In this document: in pieces, positions 11,962 through 23,708 of the stretch | Layout of the letters: each line of letters begins with the position of its first letter | How positions within the stretch are numbered: position 1 is the stretch's first letter | NCBI RefSeq assembly: GCF_003589595.1 | Contig: NW_020654289.1 | Span: 5,217,866 to 5,281,865, forward strand | DNA from: Hyposmocoma kahamanoa | Taxonomy: Eukaryota > Arthropoda > Insecta > Lepidoptera > Cosmopterigidae | Length of the DNA: 64,000 nt | Direction of reading: 5' to 3' | The notes under the pieces: generated by a model | Seen by the model: only the letters and a program-made list of their open reading frames with translations | Database searches by the model: none | Told to the model about the DNA's origin: nothing | Position numbers and translations under genes: made by a program

Positions 11962-12894
11962 GTTTGAGAGTGAATTTGGTCCTTCTAGAATCTTTACTAC
12001 CAAGTACTTACGGTGTCCCGCGGCTATACCTACGACACGGAGGCAAAGTACCTACTTTAAATATTGTGACTGGGATATGTTGCTTCAGGATTTTTGTTTA
12101 ATTGATTGTATTTTTAAAAATAAGTAAGGCTGCATTCAAAGACTTTTAAAAAGTAGCTTGCCTCATCTGGGAATCGAACCGACCAATTGAAAAAACACGT
12201 ACTGTATTGTTATGATGCCGATCCAAAGAGCCAATTATAAAGATTATGTAACAATTTTTTGTTTTATTGGCGATATTCGTACATATTGTCGCACATAGCA
12301 CAGAACATTGTAATGCTCACATTATTGCTTTCTGGACGAATTCATTCACAAGGAGCTAGAGAGTGACCTCTATGCGTACTGGCTGGATATTAAATAGAAA
12401 AGCAATTCGATCTCCCACTGTAAACCTTTTCAGAAATAATTTCGAACGAAAAATATGTTTTATCATTTCGTAAACGGCAGCTTTGTTGTTTGTTATCTAA
12501 TTAACTTTTCTTGTTATCCTTCTTAAAATGCATGACAGGCGAGTTTATTCTGTTTAAGGAAATATTTTGACAACTTTTTCAAAGTAATTTACTTTTTATT
12601 TGTAATTTGTCGCCACAATTTGGATTAATTTATAGATATACACTTTACTGCTCACACACAAAAACAAAAACGTACATAGACAACTTAGAATTAAAACGGG
12701 CGGCTTCTTCCAGACAATCTTTGAGGCAAAGTTATGTTATGTTTATGTTTTAGTTCTTAAATATTATTTTATGACCTAAAACAAATCCAGATTTGTCTGA
12801 ACTGTCTGATCAAAAGGTAGATTTTTCCAGACTACCACAACAATCACCTGGTCTATAATAAACTTGAAAATTCCCTGTACTATGAGTAGACTAG
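11962..12894. other. No feature recognised
   Basis: Apart from a tRNA-like scrap near 12160-12185 (CTGGGAATCGAACC on the plus strand), nothing stands out. Confidence 0.45.
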
Positions 12895-13035
12895 TCAGTC
12901 CAGGAAACCACCAGGAACTTCCGGAGCAGAATCAATTCCAAAAGTTCGTTTCCCAAATTGGTCCTACCGTGAATCGTACCCGGGATCTCCTAATCCAGCG
13001 CTCACAATGCAAACCGTTGGGCCGCCGAGCTCGTC
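12895..13035 (-). repeat. tRNA-related SINE fragment
   Basis: On the minus strand, GGCGGCCCAACGG and ATCCCGGGTACGATTC resemble A and B boxes with normal spacing. The cloverleaf is too degraded for a working tRNA. Confidence 0.55.
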
Positions 13036-13308
13036 AAGAAAAGATAAAGGGTAGTTGTGATTTTATTACATAATTTGCTTTAACGTTTAAAGCAAAACCC
13101 AAGTAACCTATTATTTATTTAACGAAAAAAAATTACTGTAAACCAACAGTTTACAATTTTGTTAACATAGGAATTACGTGACCTACAAAACGGATTATAC
13201 TTAAAAAACCTATATAAACAAAGTTGTTGTTAATTGTCCCTCAAAGTAAGTTGCACATTTACCATTTATTTCAATTCCTTTGTTGAATGTAAGGGTGCTA
13301 TGACTTAC

Positions 13309-13551
13309 CGGTCCTTCATAAACGTATCCAAGTTCCAAAGCCACGAGTTGAGCAACCTGTTCTCCACCTTCCACCTGTACCGTCCATTCATTGGTAAATT
13401 TCTTCTTATGCTCCCATCCATCATGAATTCCGTAATACCTATTCTCTCCTGGTACCACAGAGCTCGACCCCATGGAATACCATGCGAAAACCAAAGTTAT
13501 TTTAATTATGGTTATGAATAACACAATGTTTACTACAATTTGATATTGCAT
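13309..13551 (-). CDS. First coding exon of a furin-like proprotein convertase (partial gene)
   Basis: From the ATG at 13551 the frame encodes 81 codons and ends exactly at donor GTAAGT, phase 0. Residues 5-23 are hydrophobic (a signal peptide or anchor). Residues 52-81 read FTNEWTVQVEGG, then QVAQLVALELGYVYEGP. That is the opening of the subtilisin-type pro-domain of furin/kexin convertases, where human furin has FTNTWAVRIPGG followed by a helix and HGFLNLG. These enzymes cut pro-proteins at dibasic sites in the secretory pathway. No catalytic exon (the Asp, His and Ser motifs) was found to the left, so the next intron probably runs past the window edge, or this is a stranded exon copy. Which convertase it is cannot be decided. 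Confidence 0.78.
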
Positions 13552-14639
13552 TGTTGCTAATTTTCTAATTCTTTTAGTCGTTAAGTCTTTAAACGGCGGT
13601 GTCCACACAAACACTAACGGACGAAGTGAAAAATAACGCAGAAAAGAACTGATTTTCCCAACGGACTATACCCGAGTGACATCGTGACGTGATTTTACGT
13701 ACGCGTTACGTGTTCTGAATTCGTACTAAAATATGGCGATTATTTTAGTAACGATAACGTCATGCTATTCAAGACTATGTTTGAAGGTCAAGCCGTGTTT
13801 TTATTTTAGGAGTTACGCAAATATTAAATAAAAATTTCCTAGTAAAATATCCGTATTTGCACATAAAACACACACAAGCTTCTACTAAATTGATAAAAAC
13901 TTACATTAAATAGCCATAAACCTGTAGCCCCACCGAATAAATGTGTATAATAACGTAATAAACGTTACCTACTTGTTATGCGAAAACGTAAATTTAGCTC
14001 TAAATATTTATTTAAGTAAGGATGTAACTTAATAGGCTTTTTATTCCAAAAAGTATCTGATTTTCATATTTCACAAATTTTTCTATAAAATCAATTATGT
14101 TATAAAAGGAATAACATCTGATTCTTATAGCAGATATTCATTGAAATGGTAAATACACTTGCACAATAAGAATTCTTTTTGTGATACAAGATTTTGAAAA
14201 CTTAGTAATATTCCTTCTTAACTATTCGAGTATCGCAGTTTAGCAATAATAGGCAGATAGAGTTACGCAGTATGTTTGTAACTATAGTAAACACGTAATT
14301 ACAGTAAACATTTAAGGCTTTAGGGTAGGTAGATGTCTGCTGTTGAGCATTATTGGGTTAATTGACTTGAGAGATAATTATTAATTAAGTTGTATGAACC
14401 ATGCCTGATTAGCAGAATATTCCCGTTCAAACTCCCGCCATCGTTGAATATATTAAAAATAATTGTCATCATCGTCTTAAGTGCTATACCGCGCCATTGT
14501 TGGGCATACTCTTGCTGTACTTTGTGTCATCAGCGAATTAAGTCAAGTCATATCAAAATTATCTTTATTTCATAGATAAGCAAATTACACTTGAAATCAT
14601 CACTTTTACACAATTTTTAAAACCATACTGTCTTATCGT
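13552..14639. other. Upstream region of the convertase exon
   Basis: Should contain the 5' UTR or promoter of the convertase gene if 13309-13551 is its first exon. No TATA box or splice acceptor can be assigned. Confidence 0.4.
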
Positions 14640-15032
14640 TTATATAAACAGACTACCTAACAGAGTAATATTCTTTAGTAGAGTTGCCTTTACATGATTT
14701 TTGAACTTATCAAAGAATAAGTCCAAAACAGCTTTTGGACTCTTATTATAATACAGAATTCCTTGCCCCACAAAAGAACCGAGAACCCTCTGAAGTCTTA
14801 ACTTCGGTAAAATGATCTTTCGTTTTTGTCTAGTATTAAAATTATGTACGTCACTCCGTTTATTATACAATTCATTATTCAGACGCACAAAAAGTACACA
14901 ATTTAAAATAAACTGTGATGCAGTGGTCAATATGCCTATTCCCTTAAAAATTGTCATATACAAGTTTTTATGAACGGTTTTATGAACGATCGACACGTGT
15001 AATCGCACAAAATCGAGTAAATGTGTAAGCAA
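14640..15032 (-). mobile_element. LINE ORF2 C-terminal fragment, 130 codons open
   Basis: Reads KGIGILTTASQFILNCVLFV, then DVHNFNTRQKRKIILPKLRL and GSFVGQGILYYNKSP. This is the C-terminal signature of CR1/Jockey-type ORF2 proteins (a hydrophobic helix, HNxxTR, then YNxLP-like). Still open over its length, so fairly recent. Confidence 0.75.
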
Positions 15033-15462
15033 CAGACAATTGGCTACGGATTTTTAATCGCCTTCAAAAAAGGAGGTTCTCTTAGTCTGTATTTTTTTGT
15101 GTGTATGTTACCCAATTACTCCGACATTTGAGACCCGATTTGCATGAATCTTTTTTTGTTGGATAAGGATTACCTCAGTAGTGACCACTTTGAAATTTGA
15201 AGAAAATATTCCACTTGTAAGGGTGACAAATTACGGGAAACTGCTGTGAAAAGTGGAAAGTGAAGGAGTGAAGGCCCTGTTCTGTGGAAGAACAATTACT
15301 TACTTTTTCTCTTCTCACTAGCTGCCGTATTACTCTGTATACGATTGTCGGACCTTGCTCCTTGGCATCATGCTCGTATTCTTGGCACATCTTGAGTCAA
15401 AAGGGTCACCAATGTTGAGATTCTACGTCGAAAGGGGAAAAAACTAGAAATATTCACAACAC

Positions 15463-15700
15463 GATACCTCCAATGAACACTATACCAACTTTATTTTTTG
15501 GAAATCTTCTGATACTTTTGTAAACAGCCATATTTATTTATTAATGTTAAGTATTAAATATTATGCTTCTCTAATTTAAAAAAAAAATCAGAAACAAATA
15601 TTGTGGAAAAAAAAGAAATAAAGAAACAAAAAGCAACTATATACATTAAAAACAGAACAGGTCCAAAAATTAAGTTGGCATAATGTTCATTGGAGATATC
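15463..15700. mobile_element. MITE family M1, 238 bp
   Basis: Ends GATACCTCCAATGAACA and GTTCATTGGAGATATC are inverted and the interior matches 4171-4345 with an insertion. It abuts a LINE fragment exactly at 15701. Confidence 0.78.
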
Positions 15701-15990
15701 TAACTGTAAAGGAAAGGAAGCTGCAGGATTTTGGCCACGTAATGATGGGAAATAGATACCGGATTCTTCCACTAATAATGCAAGGGAAATCCAAGGAAAA
15801 CGTCGTGGCAGAAGGAAAACCCTCTGAACCTGGGAGACTGGTTCAATCGTAGCAGTGATGATCTCCATTTAGGTCTGTTTGTAGTACCGTCGTTGTTTCC
15901 GATATCCATTTCCATAACACAAGTGCTTTATTAGTTATTTACTTTGGGATTAGAACACCGCATGTGATGGTGTCTATATATTTATTTAAT
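15701..15990 (+). mobile_element. LINE 3' fragment (endonuclease-reverse transcriptase type)
   Basis: From 15715 the frame reads RKLQDFGHVMMGNRYRILPL, then MQGKS. It resembles the C-terminal RKLxYFGHxMR...LIMQGK block of insect endonuclease-reverse transcriptases. The 3' UTR (TTTCCATAACACAAGTGCTT to TATTTATTTAATT) recurs at 17192-17285. Confidence 0.68.
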
Positions 15991-16253
15991 TATATTAATT
16001 TATGATGTAACGAGATTGACATACAGCTTTGAATGTGAAATACTTATACGAACATGGATTGCCCTAACAAAAATTTCCTAATTTTAGTGCAAACAGTTAC
16101 TTAGGAGAGGACCTGTATGTCATTAATTTAACATCATGTCGTTCAGTCAAATTAACGAAGTGCTGATATCTATAACAATGGCCAGGGAAAATCTATAAAC
16201 ATCTTCTCTGATTAGCACCAGTAAAAGTAATTCAATGGTGAAACATCGGCCTC

Positions 16254-16521
16254 TTATTATGATACCAAGTGACAGGACGAACAAGTCCTGGTGTTAAGCG
16301 GCACGCCTGTCCATACCAGTTGCAGCGCCACTCAGAGCTTTAAATCGCAAAGATTCTGAGACATGAGTTGACAAGTCTCAAGTGCATGTAATTTCAGCAG
16401 CACTCTTACACTTCAAAACAGAAACACAGTAACGCTCACATTAATACTTGGCGACAGAAATAGGTAATGTGGCTTAACTTCCCTGGACGAACTCTTTCAC
16501 AAGGAGCTCTACTGCTACTAA
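16254..16521 (-). repeat. SINE-A copy 5
   Basis: Full-length with small indels; tail at the low-coordinate edge, AGTAGCAGTAGAGCTCC end at 16505-16520. Confidence 0.88.
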
Positions 16522-17191
16522 ACTGGACTCCGTGATCGAGTGGCTTGCGTAACAGTTGTAATGGTGTCGCCATCTCTGATGATTGGATTCGATCCTCGGC
16601 CGGGTCAGTGTAGAAAAAACTAACTTTTCCATATTGTCTCGGGTTTGGCTATTTGTGGCACCGCCGATAAAAAAAAAGAAATTACAATTTAAACTGTTTG
16701 TTTCGAAAAATTACAAAAGTTATTTCACGACCATAGCGATATCTTTACATTATTACTTATTGCAAAATCTAGTATATTTACTTACACAGCTCTTATATAA
16801 TATTACTAGCCAAGTGTCGCCTAATCAATCTGATACAGATCCTTTTATGTGTTGATTCTAATATTTGTACTAACTTCTTTGGTATTTTAACACACCTGGA
16901 AATACAAATGACCATATTCTCCTACCATGTACATTGTTATAATTTTTAGTAGTTTAAATGTACGATTGCTATGCAATATTCTTAATCTTGACAGTTTTTT
17001 AGTCTTAGTTTTTTCCTTGTCCAAAAATGGAACTTTTTCTTGGTACTCAGATGCAATTGCTAAATTTACTTCATCATAAACATTTAAAACTTTACAGTGT
17101 TGGAATAGTTTATCATAATTATCTTTGTCTGCATTTCACTTTCAAGGGTACAATTTTCTTTAGCAGTCTTATTTGTAAGTCATTTAATTCG
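16522..17191. other. No feature recognised
   Basis: Short open frames only. A few T-rich stretches near 17030-17170 could be decayed retroelement sequence. Confidence 0.4.
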
Positions 17192-17285
17192 TTGTTCCCG
17201 ATTTCCATAACACAAGTGCTTTACCTACTTTGGGATCAGAGCAACGTATGTGTTGTTGCCTAATATCTATTATTTATTATTAAAC
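17192..17285 (+). repeat. LINE 3' UTR tail
   Basis: TTTCCATAACACAAGTGCTT, TACTTTGGGATCAGA and a T/A-rich end match 15890-15990. 5'-truncated insertion of the same LINE. Confidence 0.6.
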
Positions 17286-17814
17286 ATCTTAAATCCAACA
17301 TTTTGGAAAATTGGTCCATTCTAATCGTAAATAGCATAGACTTGAATTTAAATCTTAAGTGTCAAGCTTGACCCTGTTCACAAATCATTTCGTCGGGTAG
17401 CGTAAACCGTATTTTCGTTCAAGGCTAGTATTAGATGAGGTAATTGTTACATTTCAGAACTACATGAATAGTTTTGAAGCTATTATATCTGTCTCAGTGA
17501 TTCCAACTCACGTTAGTCTCAGTTTTTGAACTTGTAGTTTTTAGATCTCGAAGAAGGCCGACTGCATAGTGGCAACAGCAAGCGTTCGTTGTCAATTGTG
17601 GCGTATGCCTTCACGCTCTTAATTATTGTAAGCTCTGCGCTTCTGATTTATAGAAATTTTATTATGGAGTTCATTAAAAGTTTGTTTTTCAGTTTATCGA
17701 ATGTCACGACGTTTGACCACCATGTTATTCAATTACTTTTTTGAAATTTTTCCACTAGTTGGTAATCAACTCCAATAATTTGTATTAACATTTTTTATTA
17801 ATAATTATATAATA

Positions 17815-18060
17815 ATTATAATCATTTATTCTTTCATTTCCATTCACATACAATTACAAAAATACATTCAGGTGAGAACTTAACGGGAGACTGGTGCCCA
17901 AACTAGGTAGACCCTGTGTCATGGGACACCAGGTCTCCGACTCAGAATCATATTTAAATCCTTTTAAGATAAATTACATACTTACTCAAAAAGAATGATA
18001 ATAAAAAAGAAAAAGTACTGAAATAAGGTCGATCCTAACTTAAGATAAGGTTAGAGTAAG
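17815..18060 (-). mobile_element. LINE 3' UTR fragment
   Basis: On the minus strand it ends GAATAAATGATTATAATTATT after ACCTGGTGTCCCATGACAC and TCTACCTAGTTTGGGCACCA, a layout typical of insect CR1-like 3' UTRs. No coding part. Confidence 0.5.
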
Positions 18061-18065
18061 GCTGC

Positions 18066-18119
18066 GTGTGTGTGTGCGCGCGCGCGTGCGTGCGTGCACG
18101 TGTGTGTATGTGTGTGTTA
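18066..18119. repeat. GT/GC alternating purine-pyrimidine microsatellite
   Basis: Runs of TG, CG and GTGC dinucleotides over about 54 bp. A pure alternating tract of this kind can adopt Z-form DNA. Confidence 0.9.
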
Positions 18120-18178
18120 AGGCTAGCTAGACGTCTTAGAGGGTGGGTGTATTTATCTACCTAATTATAATTATCATA

Positions 18179-18509
18179 AACTAGTGGAGTAATTTCACAA
18201 AAATAATTAATTGTCATGATGGTAAACATCGTGACATTTAATAAACTTAAAAATTACAATTATTAAAGCGACATCTCTAGTCAGCTGCTGGTAGCTGTAA
18301 AGGTACCTGGCTGAGTGAAGAAAAGCTTTCAAACCAAAAACAAAGATATGCAACAAGCATATAGAAAAATTCGTAAGGTTCGCTAATTCGTTCAGTAGCT
18401 TACTAAGTTGCCATAGCGTTTGGCGCGGTTTGCTGGAAGACGTTGGTTCGAATCCGGCCGGATCGAAGGAATTTTTTCTTAGTGTTAATTTTTTGTATTA
18501 ATAATTAAT
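18179..18509 (+). repeat. SINE-B, full-length plus-strand copy
   Basis: Starts ACTAGTGGAGTAATTTCAC, contains the GGTAGCTGTAAAGGTACC block, a B box GGTTCGAATCC at about 18450, and ends TTGTATTAATAATTA. The A box is damaged, so it is probably silent. Confidence 0.85.
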
Positions 18510-18530
18510 TATTTATTTTTTAAATTAAAG

Positions 18531-18773
18531 ACACCAAGTGACAAAACGAATTACTTGTGCGTTTGGTGGTAAACACAGGCGTGTTGCTCCATAACAGTTG
18601 TAATCTGAAGGGCACGGTCGCTGTGACCGTCACCTTGAGACAAAAGTTGACAAGACCCACGTGCCTGTAATTTCACCATTACCCTCCAAAATCGGAACGC
18701 AGTACTACTCACATTGATGCTCGGCGTCAGAAACAGGTAAAGTGGCCGTATCTCATTGGACGACTCTTTCACT
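18531..18773 (-). repeat. SINE-A copy 6a
   Basis: Sense minus, missing its 5' end at 18773, where a second copy begins on the other strand. Confidence 0.85.
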
Positions 18774-18844
18774 ATTATGGACAGGCATCTCACTTGCCAC
18801 CAGGCGCACGAGTTGTTTGTCTTGTCACTTAATATAAAAAAAAA
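18774..18844 (+). repeat. SINE-A copy 6b, 3' end in inverted orientation
   Basis: From TATTATGGACAGGC to CACTTAATATAAAAAAAAA, sense plus. With copy 6a it forms an inverted pair with no spacer. Confidence 0.85.
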
Positions 18845-19058
18845 TTGGCGTAACTCCTTCACCCCTCTAATCATAAACCAGGAAGTATTACTTTCAGTCT
18901 AGTTTTGCATTTTACAGTCAACATTTAAGTTATTTGTACGAAAACAATACATACTTTTAAAATGTCTTTAACTCGTAAAATGTTACTTTACTATATTGAC
19001 ATAATTATCGACTCTATAATGCTCTAGTATAGAAATGATATTTGTCTATGTGTTAGAC

Positions 19059-19278
19059 TCAATTTATATTGTGGCGGAAAAGAATGGAAGCGAATTTTTG
19101 TACCGTTATTGTACATAGCATAATGGACTTTATGGTCAATCATGTAACGTACAAACTAGATACGAGCCAAAATCTTCCGCGGAATTCTCGCGCATGCTTA
19201 AAAAGGTTCGCCCATTCCACGGAAGATTGTCGGTTACAAAAATTCGCTTTCATTCCGTTCCGCCGCAATATAAATTGA
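19059..19278. mobile_element. MITE with inverted arms of about 47 bp
   Basis: TCAATTTATATTG, then GGCGGAA, then AAGCGAATTTTTGTA at the left are mirrored at the right with a few mismatches. The whole 220 bp can fold into one hairpin. Confidence 0.8.
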
Positions 19279-19419
19279 ATCTTATGGAAAAGAAAAAAGA
19301 TTTTAGTCAATAAACCTACAAGAATTGCTACAACATTTTGAAGTTCGGAAATAAAATGATATTTTTCGAATTTACATTGCGTATCGCTTTTTTTCAATCA
19401 AACCAGTCAGCTGTGACTA

Positions 19420-19845
19420 GGGCCTGCTCCCGGGAATTCCGGTACTGACAATACCGGGAAATTCCTGTACTGGCGAGTTGCAATCACTTCCGGTACCACA
19501 ATTATAGATTCCCAGTGCTCCCGGTTATAGCCAGGAACTACCTACTTGACACAATGCCATTGTAATGCTACTTAAACTTATTACTTAAGAACAATGTGAT
19601 TTTGAGATATTATATTATGTTAAATTGAATAGTAATTATCTCTCAAGTAGATATTTTGAATAAAAACTTTTAGTTTCATTAGAGAATGAAACTTTTTTTT
19701 ATTATTTAAGTTATTATTATTACGTAAATTATTGAATAGGTATCAATAACCCGGCAAAACATACAAATTTGTTCAAGCTTTTCAAGAAGTACCGGGAATA
19801 CCGGGAGTACCGGTACTGAGCTGAGCCCAGCACCGGGAATCATGT
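19420..19845. mobile_element. hAT-like MITE rich in ACCGGGAA blocks
   Basis: TAGGGCCTGCTCCCGGGAAT at the left and an inverted GAGCCCAG/ACCGGG end at the right flank an AT-rich centre. Subterminal copies of TACCGGGAA repeat on both strands. Boundaries and target duplication are not certain. Confidence 0.55.
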
Positions 19846-19884
19846 GACCATAAGACCAGTAAAGAGCCCGGAATGTTGGTTTCT

Positions 19885-19965
19885 TTGAAAAAACAAATAC
19901 TTATACACGATTTAGATCTGATAAAGTAGTTTCATTTCCAATCGCGAAAACCTAAAAACTTGAAT
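19885..19965. repeat. MITE family M4, end fragment
   Basis: TTTGAAAAAACAAATAC, ACACGATTTAGATC and AATCGCGAAAACCTAA match one arm of the elements at 35403-35605 and 44781-45171. Confidence 0.6.
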
Positions 19966-20378
19966 TTTCAATTTAATTTTCATCACAACATTTGTGTAAA
20001 TACTATATATGTATATCAAGGCGCTTCTTTTTCGTCGTATCTTGTGGCTACGTTACGTTGAACGCCGACGTACTCGTACATTGGTCGTAGTAAAACCTTA
20101 CAGATTAACAAACCTTAACAGCCAGATTGCCTTGCTTATGGAAATCTTGCTCTATGTTCAACTGTATAGATTGATGTAATACCTATTTAACACTGAAGTA
20201 ACTCCAGTACATGCGTGCAACAAGACCGCAGTGTGTCAGTAAGGTGGCATTGAAGCGTCTGCGCATCGATAAACAAACACTCGCGGTAATTAACGACTTC
20301 TGCGTAGGGTGACCATATTGATCACAATAAAATAAATACAAAACATATCTGTATCAGGTTTCACTTGCAATTTCTCGT

Positions 20379-20668
20379 AGCACTAGAGCTCCTTGTTCAG
20401 GAAAGTACTGCCACCTTACCTATTTCTGCCGCCAAGCAATGACGTGAGCATTATTGCGTTCCGGTTTTGAAGGGTAAGGGTGTTGGTAAAATTACAGGCA
20501 CACAAGACTTGTTAACTCATGTCTCAAGGTGACGGGCGCAGTGGCAATGGCCCCTCACATCTTTGTGATTTAAAGCTCTTGAGTGGCACTGCAACTGCTA
20601 TGGATAGGTGTGTCGCTTACCATCATGGGCACAAGTTGTTTGTCCTGTCACTTAGTAACACAAAAAAG
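20379..20668 (+). repeat. SINE-A copy 7, full length
   Basis: Complete from GTAGCACTAGAGCTCC to CACTTAGTAACACAAAAAA; about 290 bp, a good reference copy. Confidence 0.92.
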
Positions 20669-20774
20669 GCGAATTTACAAGGACTATCTTAGGTTTAGTA
20701 TTGCACCACCTGAACTGTAACCTTGTTTCGTTTTGTCGACAAGTTACATTGTAGGGCCGAAATATGTAGATAAA

Positions 20775-21541
20775 GGCCCATTTAGATGGAGAGAGTTTAT
20801 CGCACGCTACGTGACGAAAAATCGTTCGCGATTATCGTAAGCAATAATCGCCATAACATTATCGTATCATAATGTTTACATTCAGGCAAGAACTAAAATC
20901 TCGCCTACGATTATGTCATACGAGATTAGCGAACAACTTAATCGCCTGCTGGACTGTTTACACAGAGTAATATGTAGTAAGGACATATTTGTTTACGAGT
21001 TTTCGACTTGTCTAAACACGATCTCGTATAACATTTTTTCAAGTTCATACGATTAACGTACAAATCGGTTCGAACCGTTTCGAGTGCGAGAATTGTCATT
21101 CGAGTTCAGTGATTACTGCGGTATTGAGTATGCATATATCAAAATGACGCAAAATCATTCAAATTTGGAACTACTGATAATATAAAGTTCATTGCACTGT
21201 ATAGAAATATACTTTTTTTTATAATATATTTTTAATTTTATAATATTTCTTAACTCATTATTTTTTTCGCTCTTGTTTCATTAATTCTTGTCTTAGAAAA
21301 TCAGTGATAATCAAAACACCCTCGCGCACTGCATTTATGGTAGAAACGGCTGGCACAAAAACTGGAAATACGATTTTTGCTTTCAAGTTCTGTTAACACG
21401 GAGCCGTTCAATATTCAAAGGCGAGGCGATTATCGCTCACGTGTAAGGGCAATAATAGCGAATGCTTAGACGAGGAAAGTTTTTTATATTCTTTCGATAA
21501 TCGTGTCTTTGAGACGAGAAACTCACTCCATTGAAATGGGG
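20775..21541. mobile_element. Non-autonomous DNA transposon family M2, 767 bp
   Basis: Ends GGCCCATTTAGATGGAG and CTCCATTGAAATGGGG are inverted; subterminal AGAGTTT/AAACTC and GATAATCG-type blocks extend the match. A second, interrupted member starts at 43594. No transposase seen. Confidence 0.72.
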
Positions 21542-22208
21542 TTTAAGCATTCATTACTTGATTACAATGGATAACCTCGCGCAGATTTCCGCTGAGACTG
21601 TATCAAAAGGTTTGTATGACTAATATTTAAAAAAATAACAACTTCCACACTAGTAATCATTAAAAGGATTTCATAATCATTCCATGCTAATATTACTTAT
21701 ATTTTTTTTTTAGATTTGTAAATAAAAACTGCTAGACTTACGATGGAAATCAGAATCGACAGTTGTATAAACCCTTACGGTTCACTATTTAACCACGCGC
21801 TATTAGACACATTGACGACTGCGGAACTATCACGCCACCATGTTATAATGACTCATCTAACCAGACTAACGGAAAAAGTACAAAGAGTTGGTCACCCTAC
21901 CAATAAACACAACGTCCCTGATCAGAAATACTCCACTACAGTTCAGGCATGGCGTCTATTCCTGTACTACTGCTAGGCGGTACCAAAGATCACCAAACTT
22001 TGGGAACATGACATTTTAACTCTTGAGAAATTCTTTAAAATGTACATTTTTATCTACTTTCAAATTTTTACTTACAATATGAATTCGTATGGGATTTTTG
22101 AATTTAATTTTCAAGAATTGTATATTGTAGTATTGTGCATTTTATAACTAAGTACTGTTGTTCGAGCCCCAGCACAGTAGGGCTAGCACGATAGGGCGCG
22201 ACTTGCGC

Positions 22209-22275
22209 GAGAGCGACATGAAGTGCGAGATCTCTTTGCGAGAATAACAGTATCTCGCGCTTTATGTCGCTCTTC
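22209..22275. repeat. Imperfect inverted repeat, 23-bp arms
   Basis: AGAGCGACATGAAGTGCGAG (22210-) pairs with CTCGCGCTTTATGTCGCTCT (-22273). Probably the end or centre of a small MITE. Confidence 0.65.
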
Positions 22276-22318
22276 GATCTTGTGTCATTATATCAGCTTA
22301 CATGCTTTTATTGCTGAA

Positions 22319-22555
22319 TTAAAGCCACCCGTTGAGCACGGCAACTGGCCCGGTTTTGTTCCGCCCGTATCCAACCACATTCACCTTCTTCAACTTAAAA
22401 CCGACAAGCTCAAATCTAAACCACATTCCTCCATTTTTTACAAAATATACTCCGCTGAGTGTACCCATTAGCACCATCAGCTCATTCCGCCCACCCTCTT
22501 TTGACCATTGGACATCCAGACGTACACCGATATTCCCTTCAAGCGCACTAAGCAC
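22319..22555 (-). other. Unidentified 78-codon open frame
   Basis: Minus-strand frame with balanced codon use, beginning MLSALEGNIGVRLDVQWSKE and ending GPVAVLNGWL. No family is recognised. The plus strand is also open across the same interval, which lowers confidence that it is coding. No flanking splice site stands out. Confidence 0.25.
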
Positions 22556-23700
22556 TTTTCGACATTTTATTTAACCGTCCAGGAATAAAGTTTCCTGCCT
22601 TCGACTGTGTTTCCGAGCACATGCAAAGTCGAGTATCTTAAAGGTGCGACTAAACAAGCATCTTCTGGGCGAGCTCGTTCCATAGTAGACGCTATCTTGG
22701 CTCCAGATCTAGGTAGTGGTTTCCAGCAAGTCCATTTACTTAAAAAAAGTATAGCATTGTCTCGCTATATAGCAATGGACATCTGTTGAATCAACCATGA
22801 CCCAGAGCGGTGATCACAGTCCCCATCTCTGAGTCGATGATACAACTCTTTAACCGACACCGACTCAACTGTTACTGGTCGACAAAGTCGTACATTGGCT
22901 CCAAGGCAAAATACTTTGTGTACTTATTACTTATTTTAGTTTCGCTGCGTTTTCAGTCGTGGCACCCGCCAGCTGAGAAGTTTGTGCTTAAGTGAAACTC
23001 AACCAAACTTGAAAAAGACAGCCACCCTTCCGGAAAGGAATCAAAGTCGAACCGTCAGGATTTTTACCGTTGATTTGGCTCAAGGGGTCTACTTTCGTTC
23101 GAATGAAGCATCACGCCTGACATTGTCTCTTTGGTCGAATTTATTTACTTATTTGACAGTAATTGTTACCGACGGATGTTGGACGGCGAGCGCCAGGCCT
23201 GGACGAACGACCACGCAAAGGACATTAGCCGAATATCAAAGAACTTTGCGTAAGTACTGTTAGAAAACATACGTGAAGTCTAGAACTTTCTTTAGAGCAG
23301 CGTCGTTTAAAGCCTTTGTTTATATGAAATCCAAGCCTTATCGTATTATTTAACCATAGTAGGAGTTGAATAGTTCCAGATACTGCCTTTAATTCCACAT
23401 ACGAGGTTCACTCGAGTAGACTACTAACAAATCCATTGATTAAATCTGATAATTAAACCAGCTGCCTCATCAAGACTTCAATGCGCCTCGTTGTGAATGT
23501 TAATAGCCTTTGGTCGAGCGCTGTTGGATTATAAAACAGCTGATATGTAAGTTAGGGTTGCATCTCAGTTGTACGCTTGATGCTGATGAGTGCTGATGTT
23601 TATAATCATTATTAGGGATGAATTTAAATTTATGTATTCAATAGTTTATCGCATACCCATAATGTTATACAAGATGGTAGGCAACTTAAAATGAAGATCA
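22556..23700. other. No firm feature
   Basis: Less AT-rich than its flanks, with overlapping frames of 60-93 codons on the plus strand (22607-23263), none recognisable. Likely old TE coding sequence. Confidence 0.35.
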
Positions 23701-23708
23701 TTATGAAG

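Noticed and set aside
11377..12127. Several overlapping frames of 63-137 codons on both strands
   Set aside because: They fall on the repeats of a piggyBac-like MITE and have no recognisable domain.
13234..13521. Plus-strand open frame of 95 codons
   Set aside because: It is antisense to the convertase exon, which has a signal peptide, a recognised pro-domain and a proper donor.
14640..15032. Host gene on the minus strand
   Set aside because: The residue pattern is that of a LINE ORF2 C-terminus, not a cellular protein.
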